From NCBI GenBank assembly GCA_022825945.1, contig JAJDVS010000095.1:1-45689 (forward strand): 45,689 bases of DNA, given 5' to 3'. Below the pieces are notes generated by a model. That model saw nothing but the letters and a program-made list of their open reading frames with translations. It did no database searches and had not been told where the DNA came from. The position numbers and the translations under genes are program-made. Positions 23,689-30,922 of this stretch are shown here, piece by piece. Source of the stretch: Pseudomonadales bacterium. Its GTDB lineage: Bacteria > Pseudomonadota > Gammaproteobacteria > Pseudomonadales > Pseudohongiellaceae. Each line of letters starts with the position of its first letter. Within the stretch, counting starts at the first letter, position 1.

Positions 23689-24932
23689 TATGCCGCTCCC
23701 CTGGATGCGTCTGTTGCCGGTTTGCCGGGGCCCGCCACCAGGCCCTGGTCGTGAAGTCTGGCGATTTCCCCGCTGCCGAGGCCCAGTTCTTCGGCGAGAA
23801 TCTCGTCGGTGTGCTGGCCGAGCAAGGGTGCCGGGGACGGCGGCGTGTGGTCCAGGCCGCCGAAATTCAGCGCCTGGGACGGGGTCAGCAAATCGCCGAC
23901 GCCCGGTTGTTCCATACGCTGGAAAAGCGGGTTGGCCTCGGAACATTCGGCATCGTCGCGCACCAGTTCGGTAACGGTTTGATATGGGCCCCAGCAGACT
24001 CCGGCGCGGTCGAGTTCGGCGGCGGCCGCGGCGAAATCACGCTCGGCAAACCAGGGCGCGAACAATCGCGCAAGTTGCTCCCTGGCCTGGAAGCGGTCGC
24101 CTTCGCGGCGGAAATCGAGCCCGAGCTTGTTCGCGAGACCGTCGACTTCGGCTTCGGTTTGCGTGACTTCGACAATGGACCGCCATTGCCGCGGGCTGAC
24201 TCCCACAATCATCACCCGCCGCCCGCAGCGGCAGGCAAAATCGTGGCCGAAGCTGCCGAACACATGGTTGCCCACGCTTTCCCTGCCGGCGCCGTTGACT
24301 TCCACCTCGGCGAGGTAACCCAGATGCCCCATGGCCGCCAGGGCCACATCGGCCAGGGCGATGGAAACGAACTGTCCGGCGCCGGTCATTCGCCGGTGCC
24401 GCTCGGCGGCAAGCAGGCCCAGGGCGATTTGCTGTCCCGCGAGCAAGTCCCACCCCGGTAATGGATTGTTCACGGGACGATCCGCCACGGCGCTGAGCCA
24501 GGGCAGGCCGAGGCGGCAGTTGACGGTATAGTCCAATGCCGAACCGCCGTGGCGGTCGCCGCTGAGGCTGAGGTAGATGAGATCATCCCGCTTCGCCCGC
24601 AAGCCCTCGTCCGCGAGCCAGCCCCGGGGCGGAAAGTTGCTGAGGAATATGCCGGAATCCGGGCCGGGACTTGCAATCAGTTCGCTAAGCAGCTCCTGTC
24701 CTTCGGGCTGGCGGAAATCGATGGCGATGGAGCGCTTGCCCTTGTTCAGGCCGTGCCAGTAGAGGCTGTTTCCGCGGGAGTCCACGGGCCAGCGGCGATA
24801 GTCGAGGCCGCCGCCGATCAGGTCGAAACGAATCACGTCGGCGCCGAGCTGGGCCAGGGTCATGCCGCCGGATGGCGCGGCGATGAAGGCGCTGCCCTCC
24901 ACCACCCGCATGCCCTGAAGTATCTTCTGCAA
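23688..24932 (-). CDS. Family III CoA transferase close to 2-methylfumaryl-CoA isomerase (Mct)
   Basis: This 414-aa CaiB/BaiF protein starts at TTG 24932 behind GGGAGAG. The N-terminus VVEGSAFIAAPSGGMTLAQL, GGGLDYRRWPV and LNKGKRSIAIDFR closely resemble Chloroflexus Mct, which moves CoA within mesaconyl-CoA. It also has DYTVNCRLGLPW and RVMIVGVSPRQW. The usual nucleophile Asp position of family III is occupied by D in LDYTVN. No other 3-hydroxypropionate-cycle genes are near, so the substrate may be another branched or dicarboxylic acyl-CoA. It is followed directly by the ligase. Confidence 0.72.
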   Translation of the reverse strand: MQKILQGMRVVEGSAFIAAPSGGMTLAQLGADVIRFDLIGGGLDYRRWPVDSRGNSLYWHGLNKGKRSIAIDFRQPEGQELLSELIASPGPDSGIFLSNFPPRGWLADEGLRAKRDDLIYLSLSGDRHGGSALDYTVNCRLGLPWLSAVADRPVNNPLPGWDLLAGQQIALGLLAAERHRRMTGAGQFVSIALADVALAAMGHLGYLAEVEVNGAGRESVGNHVFGSFGHDFACRCGRRVMIVGVSPRQWRSIVEVTQTEAEVDGLANKLGLDFRREGDRFQAREQLARLFAPWFAERDFAAAAAELDRAGVCWGPYQTVTELVRDDAECSEANPLFQRMEQPGVGDLLTPSQALNFGGLDHTPPSPAPLLGQHTDEILAEELGLGSGEIARLHDQGLVAGPGKPATDASRGAA

Positions 24933-24960
24933 GGAAACTCTCCCGAAAGCTCCCGGAATC

Positions 24961-25818
24961 TCAGCCCGTCAGCAGATAGCCGTTGTTGATGACGATCTTG
25001 TCCTGCTCCAGCGATTTGCAGCGAAAGGCGAAGGCTTCGCCCTCGCGCCAGATTTCGGTGCGTATGGTATCGCCGGGATAGACCGGGACCGAAAAGCGTA
25101 GCCGCATGCGCCGGAAGCGTCCCGGGTCGTAGTCGCAGCAGGTCTTCATCAGGGCATGGGTGGCTACGCCAAGCGTGCAAAGCCCGTGCAGGATCGGCTC
25201 GCGGAAACCGGCGTTGCGGGCGACTTCCGGCACGGCGTGGAGCGGATTGTAGTCACCCGAAAGCCGGTACAGCAGCGCCTGCTGCCGCAGGGTTGGCAAG
25301 TCGCAGACGCTGTCCGGCTCGCGCACCGGAACGATGTCGGTGCGCGCCGATGTCTTGCGTTCGCCACCAAAGCCGCCGTCGCCCCGGGCGAGAATCGTGG
25401 TGATAAGGGTGCAGATGTCCTCGCCGGTGGCCACATCGCGAACCACCCGGTCGGAGATGATCAGTGCGCCGATGCGCTGCCCCTTGTCGATGACTTCGGT
25501 TACCCGGGTGGTGGCTTCCACCGTGCCCGAAGTGGGGAAAGGGCGGTGCAGGATGATCTCCTGACCCGCGTGCAATACCTTGACCCAGTCCAGGCCGGTG
25601 TCGTCTTCCTTCGCCCAGAAACCGGGATGGGCCATGATCACCGCCTGGCTTGGCAGCACCTTGAGGCCGTCTTCGTAGAGGAAGGCGAGGCAGTCCTCAT
25701 CCAGCGGGTCGATGCCCATGCCAACGCCCAGGGCATAGAGAATGCAGTCCTTTTCGGTATAGCTGTGGCGGATCTTGCGAAATTTGTGGTCCAGCAGGCT
25801 GCGCGGGTCAAATGGCAT
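24961..25818 (-). CDS. MaoC-type enoyl-CoA hydratase (HSD17B4-like double hot dog)
   Basis: This 285-aa protein combines an N-terminal incomplete hot-dog domain with a C-terminal catalytic one. The hydratase-2 motif LSGDYNPLHAVPEVARNAGF (Asp and His catalytic) sits near residue 192, followed by REPILHGLCTLG. The layout is that of peroxisomal MFE-2 hydratase and bacterial steroid or branched-chain hydratases. Together with the SDR of the HSD17B4 family encoded upstream it would make the hydratase/dehydrogenase pair of beta-oxidation. Confidence 0.85.
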   Translation of the reverse strand: MPFDPRSLLDHKFRKIRHSYTEKDCILYALGVGMGIDPLDEDCLAFLYEDGLKVLPSQAVIMAHPGFWAKEDDTGLDWVKVLHAGQEIILHRPFPTSGTVEATTRVTEVIDKGQRIGALIISDRVVRDVATGEDICTLITTILARGDGGFGGERKTSARTDIVPVREPDSVCDLPTLRQQALLYRLSGDYNPLHAVPEVARNAGFREPILHGLCTLGVATHALMKTCCDYDPGRFRRMRLRFSVPVYPGDTIRTEIWREGEAFAFRCKSLEQDKIVINNGYLLTG

Positions 25819-25862
25819 GGTTACGGTTTCCGAATGGCTTTGCGTGGTCAGACGGACGAGTT

Positions 25863-25873
25863 ACATGGGGTCC
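25863..25873. repeat. Direct repeat flanking the TA insert, left
   Basis: ACATGGGGTCC is found again at 27093-27103, where it encodes the last codons of the SDR gene. The two copies bracket the + strand toxin-antitoxin-like genes. Confidence 0.4.
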
Positions 25874-26065
25874 TGGAAGAAAATGCACCGATTTCCATCG
25901 ATGCGCATTGTGGACCGCCTCGCGACGAACGGCAAGGACCCCGGTTTTCCAAATCCGGGATCTGCTCGGCGTGGGACCGGGTACCTTTCCGGGCAACGGC
26001 CAGACCTGATGGATTCTTCGTCTCCGCAATTTGATGGGTTGTTAGCGCTTGCGACAGGATAGGAT

Positions 26066-26094
26066 TTGCCACAGCTAGTTTATGCGGCTAAAAT
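26066..26094 (+). promoter_or_regulatory. Promoter of the toxin-first TA-like operon
   Basis: TTGCCA (26066-26071), 17 bases, TAAAAT (26089-26094). This is a good sigma-70 match 30 bases before the first gene. Confidence 0.65.
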
Positions 26095-26124
26095 GTCCGC
26101 TTGGAGCGACGGGGATGTATCCTC

Positions 26125-26472
26125 ATGGCCGAAGTGATCCCGTTTCCCGGAAGCGACCGGATAGGTTCGGACGACCTTCAGCGATTGCTGAAAGAGGCTG
26201 CTGTCAACACGGACAAACTGACCTATCTGAGGAAGTTCAAGGAATCGGAAGAGTGGTACCGATTAGTAACGTCCCGTCAAGTCTTGAAATGCCTGGAGGA
26301 TGGCAAAGTGAAAAGTGGGCCAGTCAAGGACGAGGCGGGGAATTGGCGGTGTTCGCTTTACAGGCTCTGTGCGGGAGGCCCAGTGTACATAGATGTAGCT
26401 TTACACTTGAACACTGATGGGTCTCTGGCGCGGGCTTATGTCCTTAGCGTTGACAATAGGGTTCATGTATGA
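26125..26472 (+). CDS. Putative DUF4258/MqsR-like toxin of a toxin-first TA pair
   Basis: This 115-aa protein's core (YRLVTSRQVLKCLEDGKVKS, GNWRCSLYRLCAGGPVYIDV, TDGSLARAYVLSVD) resembles the beta-rich RelE/MqsR-like DUF4258 fold. It starts at ATG 26125; a TTG at 26101 is less likely. Its stop overlaps the next start (ATGA at 26469). Gene order, toxin before HTH antitoxin, fits HigBA/MqsRA-type pairs. Toxic activity is inferred only. Confidence 0.6.
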   Translation: MAEVIPFPGSDRIGSDDLQRLLKEAAVNTDKLTYLRKFKESEEWYRLVTSRQVLKCLEDGKVKSGPVKDEAGNWRCSLYRLCAGGPVYIDVALHLNTDGSLARAYVLSVDNRVHV

Positions 26473-26939
26473 AGAACGAGACTTACCATTACATGGAATG
26501 CGGTTTGCCAAACATATACTTGACAAATGGGTTCAGAATTGAACAGACCCCCTATGGAAAAGGGGTGTCCATCATCAACATCCCGGGTCTGCACCGGTGC
26601 ATCGCATTGGCACTGTGCCAAAAGCCCGAACCGCTAACTGGGGGTGAGTTCCGGTTTTTGCGGCTGGAACTCGACTTTTCACAAAAGATGTTTGCGGAAA
26701 TTCTTGGCTGTGACCCCAGAAGTATTCGCAGAATAGAAAAGAGTCAGAGAGACAAGGGGGTCAGGAGACCGTATGACATTTTGGTGCGGTCTATTTATTC
26801 CCAGGCAATTGACCCGAAGAACACCATCATGGAAGTGTTCGAGCGATTGCGGGAGTTTGACCGGGAAATGGATGACGGATGGCACAACCGGTTAAATCTG
26901 CAAACGGGGCAAGATGCATCATGGACTTTAGCCGCATGA
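26469..26939 (+). CDS. HTH-domain antitoxin partner
   Basis: This 156-aa protein has an N-terminal beta-rich part (MECGLPNIYLTNGFRIEQTP) and a C-terminal helix-turn-helix (FRFLRLELDFSQKMFAEILG, CDPRSIRRIEKS). It resembles MqsA-type and related antitoxins, but the MqsA zinc-binding cysteines (two CxxC) are absent. It probably represses its own operon. The stop lies inside a short third ORF that starts at 26921. Confidence 0.65.
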   Translation: MKNETYHYMECGLPNIYLTNGFRIEQTPYGKGVSIINIPGLHRCIALALCQKPEPLTGGEFRFLRLELDFSQKMFAEILGCDPRSIRRIEKSQRDKGVRRPYDILVRSIYSQAIDPKNTIMEVFERLREFDREMDDGWHNRLNLQTGQDASWTLAA

Positions 26940-27214
26940 AAGCCATGCTTGATCCCAAACGCGATCTCAAGGGCGCCACACCCGAGACGCTTGCGCGGGC
27001 GCTGTTACTGGCGGGCAGCGCTCGGCAATCCTTACATAAGTCTGGCCAGCCGCTTGGCTACTGTTGCATACAACTCCCAAAAAAGAGATATCACATGGGG
27101 TCCCAACTGAATACGTCGCCGGAACGCGCCAGGGGGGTGAAGTCGGCGGCGAAGGCTGGCAGGGCGCGTTCGAGGACTTGCCGCGGCGTCCAGTCGTCGC
27201 CCTGGTGGGCGTAG
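26921..27214 (+). CDS. Possible third small ORF after the TA pair
   Basis: MDFSRMKAMLDPKRDLKGAT and PETLARALLLAGSARQSL look like real helical protein. After about residue 58 the frame runs antisense into the SDR gene, so the natural end was probably lost at the insert border (about 27091). No family is recognised. It may be a truncated fragment. Confidence 0.3.
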   Translation: MDFSRMKAMLDPKRDLKGATPETLARALLLAGSARQSLHKSGQPLGYCCIQLPKKRYHMGSQLNTSPERARGVKSAAKAGRARSRTCRGVQSSPWWA

Positions 27215-28005
27215 CGGATGGGGCGGTTCTGGTTGAACAGGAAAATCTCGTTGTTGCGCACGCCGAAGATCTGGCCCGTGACCTCGGCGGCGGCATCGCT
27301 GCACAGGGCGATGGCCAGGGGGGCGATCTTGTCCGGCGTCATCTGCCTGATCTTTTCCACCCGGGCCTGCTCTTCCCCGGTGCGGGTGGGAATCGTGCCG
27401 ATGAGTCGGCTCCAGGCAAAGGGCGCGATGCAGTTGGAGCGCACCCGGAAGCGGCCCATGTCCAGGGCCATGGATTTCGAAAGACCCACAATGCCGAGTT
27501 TGGCGGCGGCGTAGTTGGCCTGGCCGAAATTTCCGATCAGGCCCGAGGTTGAAGTCATGTTGACGAAACAGCCGCTGGTCTGGGCGCGGAAATGCGGCGC
27601 CGCGGCGCGGCTGACATTGAATGTGCCCTTGAGGTGCACATTGATGACCGAGTCGAAATCGGCCTCGCTCATCTTGTGGAAAATGGCGTCGCGCAGGTTG
27701 CCGGCATTGTTGACCACGCAATCGATGCGACCGAAGTGATTGATGGCGTCTTCGATGATGCCGTGGGCGGCGTCCCAGTCCGCCACGCTGGCGCCGTTCG
27801 CCACGGCTTCGCCGCCGCCGGCCCTGATTCCAGCGACCACTTCCGCCGCGGGGCCGGTGTCCTGTCCGCTGCCGTCCTCGGCGCCGCCGAGATCATTGAC
27901 CACGACCCTGGCGCCCTCGGCGGCGGCGAGCAGGGCGATGCCCTTGCCAATGCCCCGGCCCGCGCCGGTTACCACGATCACCTTGTCCTGCAATAGTTTC
28001 CGCAT
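27091..28005 (-). CDS. SDR 3-hydroxyacyl-CoA dehydrogenase (HSD17B4 family)
   Basis: This 304-aa short-chain dehydrogenase starts at ATG 28005, overlapping the acyl-CoA dehydrogenase end by 28 bases. NAD-binding VIVVTGAGRGIGKGIAL (residues 8-24), VVVNDLGG, CVVNNAGNLRD, catalytic Ser in NMTSTSGLIGN and YAAAKLG (Tyr/Lys) are all present. The N-D-L-G-G segment and a long C-terminal tail are typical of HSD17B4-like enzymes. It should oxidise the 3-hydroxyacyl-CoA made by the MaoC hydratase. Confidence 0.9.
   Translation of the reverse strand: MRKLLQDKVIVVTGAGRGIGKGIALLAAAEGARVVVNDLGGAEDGSGQDTGPAAEVVAGIRAGGGEAVANGASVADWDAAHGIIEDAINHFGRIDCVVNNAGNLRDAIFHKMSEADFDSVINVHLKGTFNVSRAAAPHFRAQTSGCFVNMTSTSGLIGNFGQANYAAAKLGIVGLSKSMALDMGRFRVRSNCIAPFAWSRLIGTIPTRTGEEQARVEKIRQMTPDKIAPLAIALCSDAAAEVTGQIFGVRNNEIFLFNQNRPIRYAHQGDDWTPRQVLERALPAFAADFTPLARSGDVFSWDPM
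27093..27103. repeat. Direct repeat flanking the TA insert, right
   Basis: ACATGGGGTCC, matching 25863-25873, overlaps the stop and last codons of the SDR gene. Confidence 0.4.
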
Positions 28006-29696
28006 TCTGAATGACTCCCTATCGCCTGGGCCACGAGTTGCCGGGCGATGACTTTCAGCGCCAGGGTTTCCTCGGCGCCTTCGAAGATCGACAGCACCCG
28101 GGCATCGACGAACAGGCGGCTTACCATGCTCTCTTCCGCATAGCCAAGGCCGCCGTGCAACTGCATGGCCTCCCGGGTCAGCCATTCGGCGGCCCGGCAA
28201 CTGAACAGCTTCACCAGGCTCGCTTCCATCTGTCCGCCGCCGGCGTCCAACTGCCGCGCCACCTGGTAACTGAACTGCCGCGCGGCGGCCAGTTTCGCCA
28301 GCATGCGCGCGAGTGTAACCCGGCTGAGCTGGAATTCCGCCAGTGCCTTGCCGAATACCCTGCGCTGGCCACTGTAGCGCAGCGCCTGCTCGAAGGCCGC
28401 CTGCATGACCCCGGTGGCCCGGGCCGCGGTCTGGATGCGGCCGCCGGCGAATCCCGCCATGGTATGGTAGAAGCCTTTGCCGACGCCTTCCTCGCCGCCC
28501 ACAAGATTCGCATCCGGCACGAAATAATCTGCAAAGAACAGGTCAAAGGAATGCATGCCGCGATATCCCAGGGTGGCAATGGCCTTGCCGCAGAGACTGC
28601 CGCCGCCGGGCTGCTCGTGGCGGAATTCGTGCCCGGGGAAGGCGGGCTTGTCCACCAGCAGCAGGCTCAGGCCCCGGTGCCCCAGGCCCGGGTCGCTGCC
28701 GGTGCGGGCCAGTACCACCAGCAACTCCGAGCGCCCGGCGAAGGTGCACCAGGTCTTGCTGCCATTGAGCAGCCAGCCCTGATCCACCTTGCGCGCCGCC
28801 AGCGCCACCGCGGCCACATCGGAGCCGGTATCAGGTTCGGTGATCGAAATCGCGCAAAGCTTCTCTCCCGAGGCAAGCAAGGGCAGCCAGTGCTGTTGCT
28901 GCGCCGCCGTGCCGCCGGCAAGCAGCGCCCGGGCGGCGATTTCCGGGCGGGTAATCAAGCTGCCGGCGGCGCCCAGGGAGCCGCGGGAAAGTTCTTCGGT
29001 AACGACGATCATCGCCAGGCTGTCGGCCTGCCCGTCCGGTTGCATGCCGCCGAAACGCTCGGGAATGCAGGCGCCGAAACAGCCGAGTTCCGCAGCGGCG
29101 CGGATCAGGCTTTCCGGGATGTCGAGATCCCGCCGGTGGATCGCCTCGGCTTCCGGCAGGACGACTTCCTCGGCGAAGCGGCGGAAGCTGTCGCGAACCA
29201 GTTCGATCTCTTCCGGCAGGGAGGCGGGCAAACGCTCCCGCTCCTGCTCGCAGATCAGCCGGCCGAGGCCATCCCAGCGGGCCGCCGCGAGATGGGCGTC
29301 GAGCAAGGCGCGGAACTCGGGCCTTTTGGCCATCTGCTTGATGCGGCCCGCGCCGATTCCCATTTCCCGGCAGCGAAGCCGCAGCTTGCCAAGCAGGCCA
29401 TAAAACGATTCCGCGGCAAAACCCAGCGCGAGGCCGTGGATCAGTTCATCGTCTTCGGGTTGTTTGCGGGCGTATTCCAGCATGGCGGCAGCCGCCGCCA
29501 GGTCGGCAGCCGCCAGGGCGAGTTCATAGCAGATCAGTTGATAGCGGTCGAGGCCGGCCGGATCAAACTTGCCGTCTTTCTGGCACCGCCGGCGAAGCTG
29601 CCGCGCGAGCAAGCCGAGTTGCCGGCGCAGCTCGCCGTGGAGGCGTCTGACCGCCACATGATCGCTTTCCGTATGCGTGATGGGATCGGGCTTCAC
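27978..29696 (-). CDS. Acyl-CoA dehydrogenase with N-terminal helical extension
   Basis: This 572-aa flavoprotein begins at GTG 29696, ten bases after the thiolase stop. Residues 1-150 form an extra helical domain (LALAAADLAAAAAMLEYARK). The standard fold follows: FGACIPERFGGMQPDG, AISITEPDTGSDVAAVA, WLLNGSKTWCTFAG, TAARATGVMQAAFEQALRYS, QLHGGLGYAEES and EGAEETLALKVIARQ with the catalytic-type Glu. The extension is shared with some ACADs from steroid, terpenoid or branched-acid clusters. Confidence 0.85.
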   Translation of the reverse strand: MKPDPITHTESDHVAVRRLHGELRRQLGLLARQLRRRCQKDGKFDPAGLDRYQLICYELALAAADLAAAAAMLEYARKQPEDDELIHGLALGFAAESFYGLLGKLRLRCREMGIGAGRIKQMAKRPEFRALLDAHLAAARWDGLGRLICEQERERLPASLPEEIELVRDSFRRFAEEVVLPEAEAIHRRDLDIPESLIRAAAELGCFGACIPERFGGMQPDGQADSLAMIVVTEELSRGSLGAAGSLITRPEIAARALLAGGTAAQQQHWLPLLASGEKLCAISITEPDTGSDVAAVALAARKVDQGWLLNGSKTWCTFAGRSELLVVLARTGSDPGLGHRGLSLLLVDKPAFPGHEFRHEQPGGGSLCGKAIATLGYRGMHSFDLFFADYFVPDANLVGGEEGVGKGFYHTMAGFAGGRIQTAARATGVMQAAFEQALRYSGQRRVFGKALAEFQLSRVTLARMLAKLAAARQFSYQVARQLDAGGGQMEASLVKLFSCRAAEWLTREAMQLHGGLGYAEESMVSRLFVDARVLSIFEGAEETLALKVIARQLVAQAIGSHSECGNYCRTR

Positions 29697-29706
29697 GGGA
29701 CAGTGG

Positions 29707-30903
29707 TTACATATGCCCGATCATGGAAATGCTGCAAATGTTCTGGTGGGGGAAACCGCCGAGATTGTGGTTCAGGCCCAGCTTTGGATTAGTGAGTTGC
29801 CGCGCTCCGGCGCGACCCTGCAATTGCAGGTAGTTTTCGTAGATCATGCGCAGGCCCGAGGCGCCGATGGGGTGGCCGAAGCATTTCAGGCCGCCGTCGA
29901 TCTGGCAGGGCAGCTTGCCTTCGGCGTCGAACTCGCCATCGAGTACGGCGGTAACGGCCTCGCCTTCCCCGGCGAGTTGCAGGTCTTCCATGGTGACGAG
30001 CTCGGTGATGGAAAAACAGTCATGGACTTCGGTCATGCTGATTTCCTCGGTGGGCTTGCGCACGCCGGCTTCGTCGTAGGCCCGCCGGGCGGCGATGCGG
30101 GTGGTCTTGAGGTAGGAGCCATCCCAGCTTTCATGGCTGGATTCCGTGCCATTGGAAACCGCGAGTTGCAATGCCTTGACGGCAACGAGATGGTCCTTGC
30201 CCAGGGAGCGGGCGATTTCCGGCGTGGTGACGATGGCGCAGGCGGAGCCGTCGCTGACTCCGCAGCAATCGTACAGGCCGATGGGTTCGGCGACGAAGGG
30301 CGCTTCCATGGCCTGCTGCTCGGTGATTTCCCGGCGCAGGTGGGCTTTGGGATTCTTGGCGCCATTGGCGTGGCTCTTCACCGAAACATGGGCCATGGCG
30401 CGCTTCAGATCCCGTTTGTTGACCCGATGCCGGGCACGGTAGCCGGTGGCGAGCTGGGCGAAGGCGCCGGGGGCCGACAGGTTGGGCCAGTACATGTCAT
30501 TCTCCACGCCCCGGGAGCGTTGCGGCAGGCCGCCGTAGCCGGTGTCCTTGAGTTTTTCCACTCCCAGGGCGAGGGCGATGTCGCAGGCCCCAGAAGCCAC
30601 GGCGTACACCGCGCCGCGAAAAGCTTCGGTGCCGGTGGCGCACATGTTTTCCACCTTGGTCACCGGGATGTAGTTCAGGCGCAGGGCGATGGCCATGGGC
30701 ATGGCGCTTGCGCCCACATGGAATGCGTCAATGCCGGCGCCGAACCAGGCGGCTTCGATGACTTCCCGTTCAATGCCGGCATCGGCGAGACATTCCTCGA
30801 ATGCTTCCACCATCAGGTCGGCGGGGCTGGCGTCCCAGCGTTCGCCGAATTTGCTGCAACCCATGCCGAGGATTGCGACCTTGTCTTTGATGCCCTGGGC
30901 CAT
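29707..30903 (-). CDS. SCP2-type thiolase (acetyl-CoA acyltransferase)
   Basis: This 398-aa thiolase starts at ATG 30903 with AGGAGG upstream. The nucleophile is Cys88 in VENMCATGTEAFRGA. EVHDCFSITELV and GGLKCFGHPIGASGLRM supply the His and second Cys regions. It belongs to the SCP2-like group that commonly pairs with DUF35 proteins. The preceding gene supplies such a DUF35 domain, here fused to an HMG-CoA-synthase-like domain. It probably performs the last thiolysis step. Confidence 0.9.
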   Translation of the reverse strand: MAQGIKDKVAILGMGCSKFGERWDASPADLMVEAFEECLADAGIEREVIEAAWFGAGIDAFHVGASAMPMAIALRLNYIPVTKVENMCATGTEAFRGAVYAVASGACDIALALGVEKLKDTGYGGLPQRSRGVENDMYWPNLSAPGAFAQLATGYRARHRVNKRDLKRAMAHVSVKSHANGAKNPKAHLRREITEQQAMEAPFVAEPIGLYDCCGVSDGSACAIVTTPEIARSLGKDHLVAVKALQLAVSNGTESSHESWDGSYLKTTRIAARRAYDEAGVRKPTEEISMTEVHDCFSITELVTMEDLQLAGEGEAVTAVLDGEFDAEGKLPCQIDGGLKCFGHPIGASGLRMIYENYLQLQGRAGARQLTNPKLGLNHNLGGFPHQNICSISMIGHM

Positions 30904-30922
30904 TGCTGTTGCCTCCTGATGG

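Larger units (their letters stand above)
25819..26124. other. Intergenic stretch at the edge of an inserted TA module
   Basis: No convincing gene was found between the MaoC start and the toxin start. It contains an 11-bp copy of ACATGGGGTCC (25863-25873) that recurs at 27093-27103 and a strong + strand promoter (26066-26094). On the - strand a short open segment ends FFQDPM-stop, similar to the SDR's end FSWDPM-stop. Confidence 0.45.

Noticed and set aside
25861-26034. Possible tRNA or attachment site at the TA insert
   Set aside because: No cloverleaf or T-loop consensus could be made.
28011-29792. 593-codon + strand frame opposite the acyl-CoA dehydrogenase
   Set aside because: Composition-driven shadow; the opposite strand matches the ACAD family end to end.
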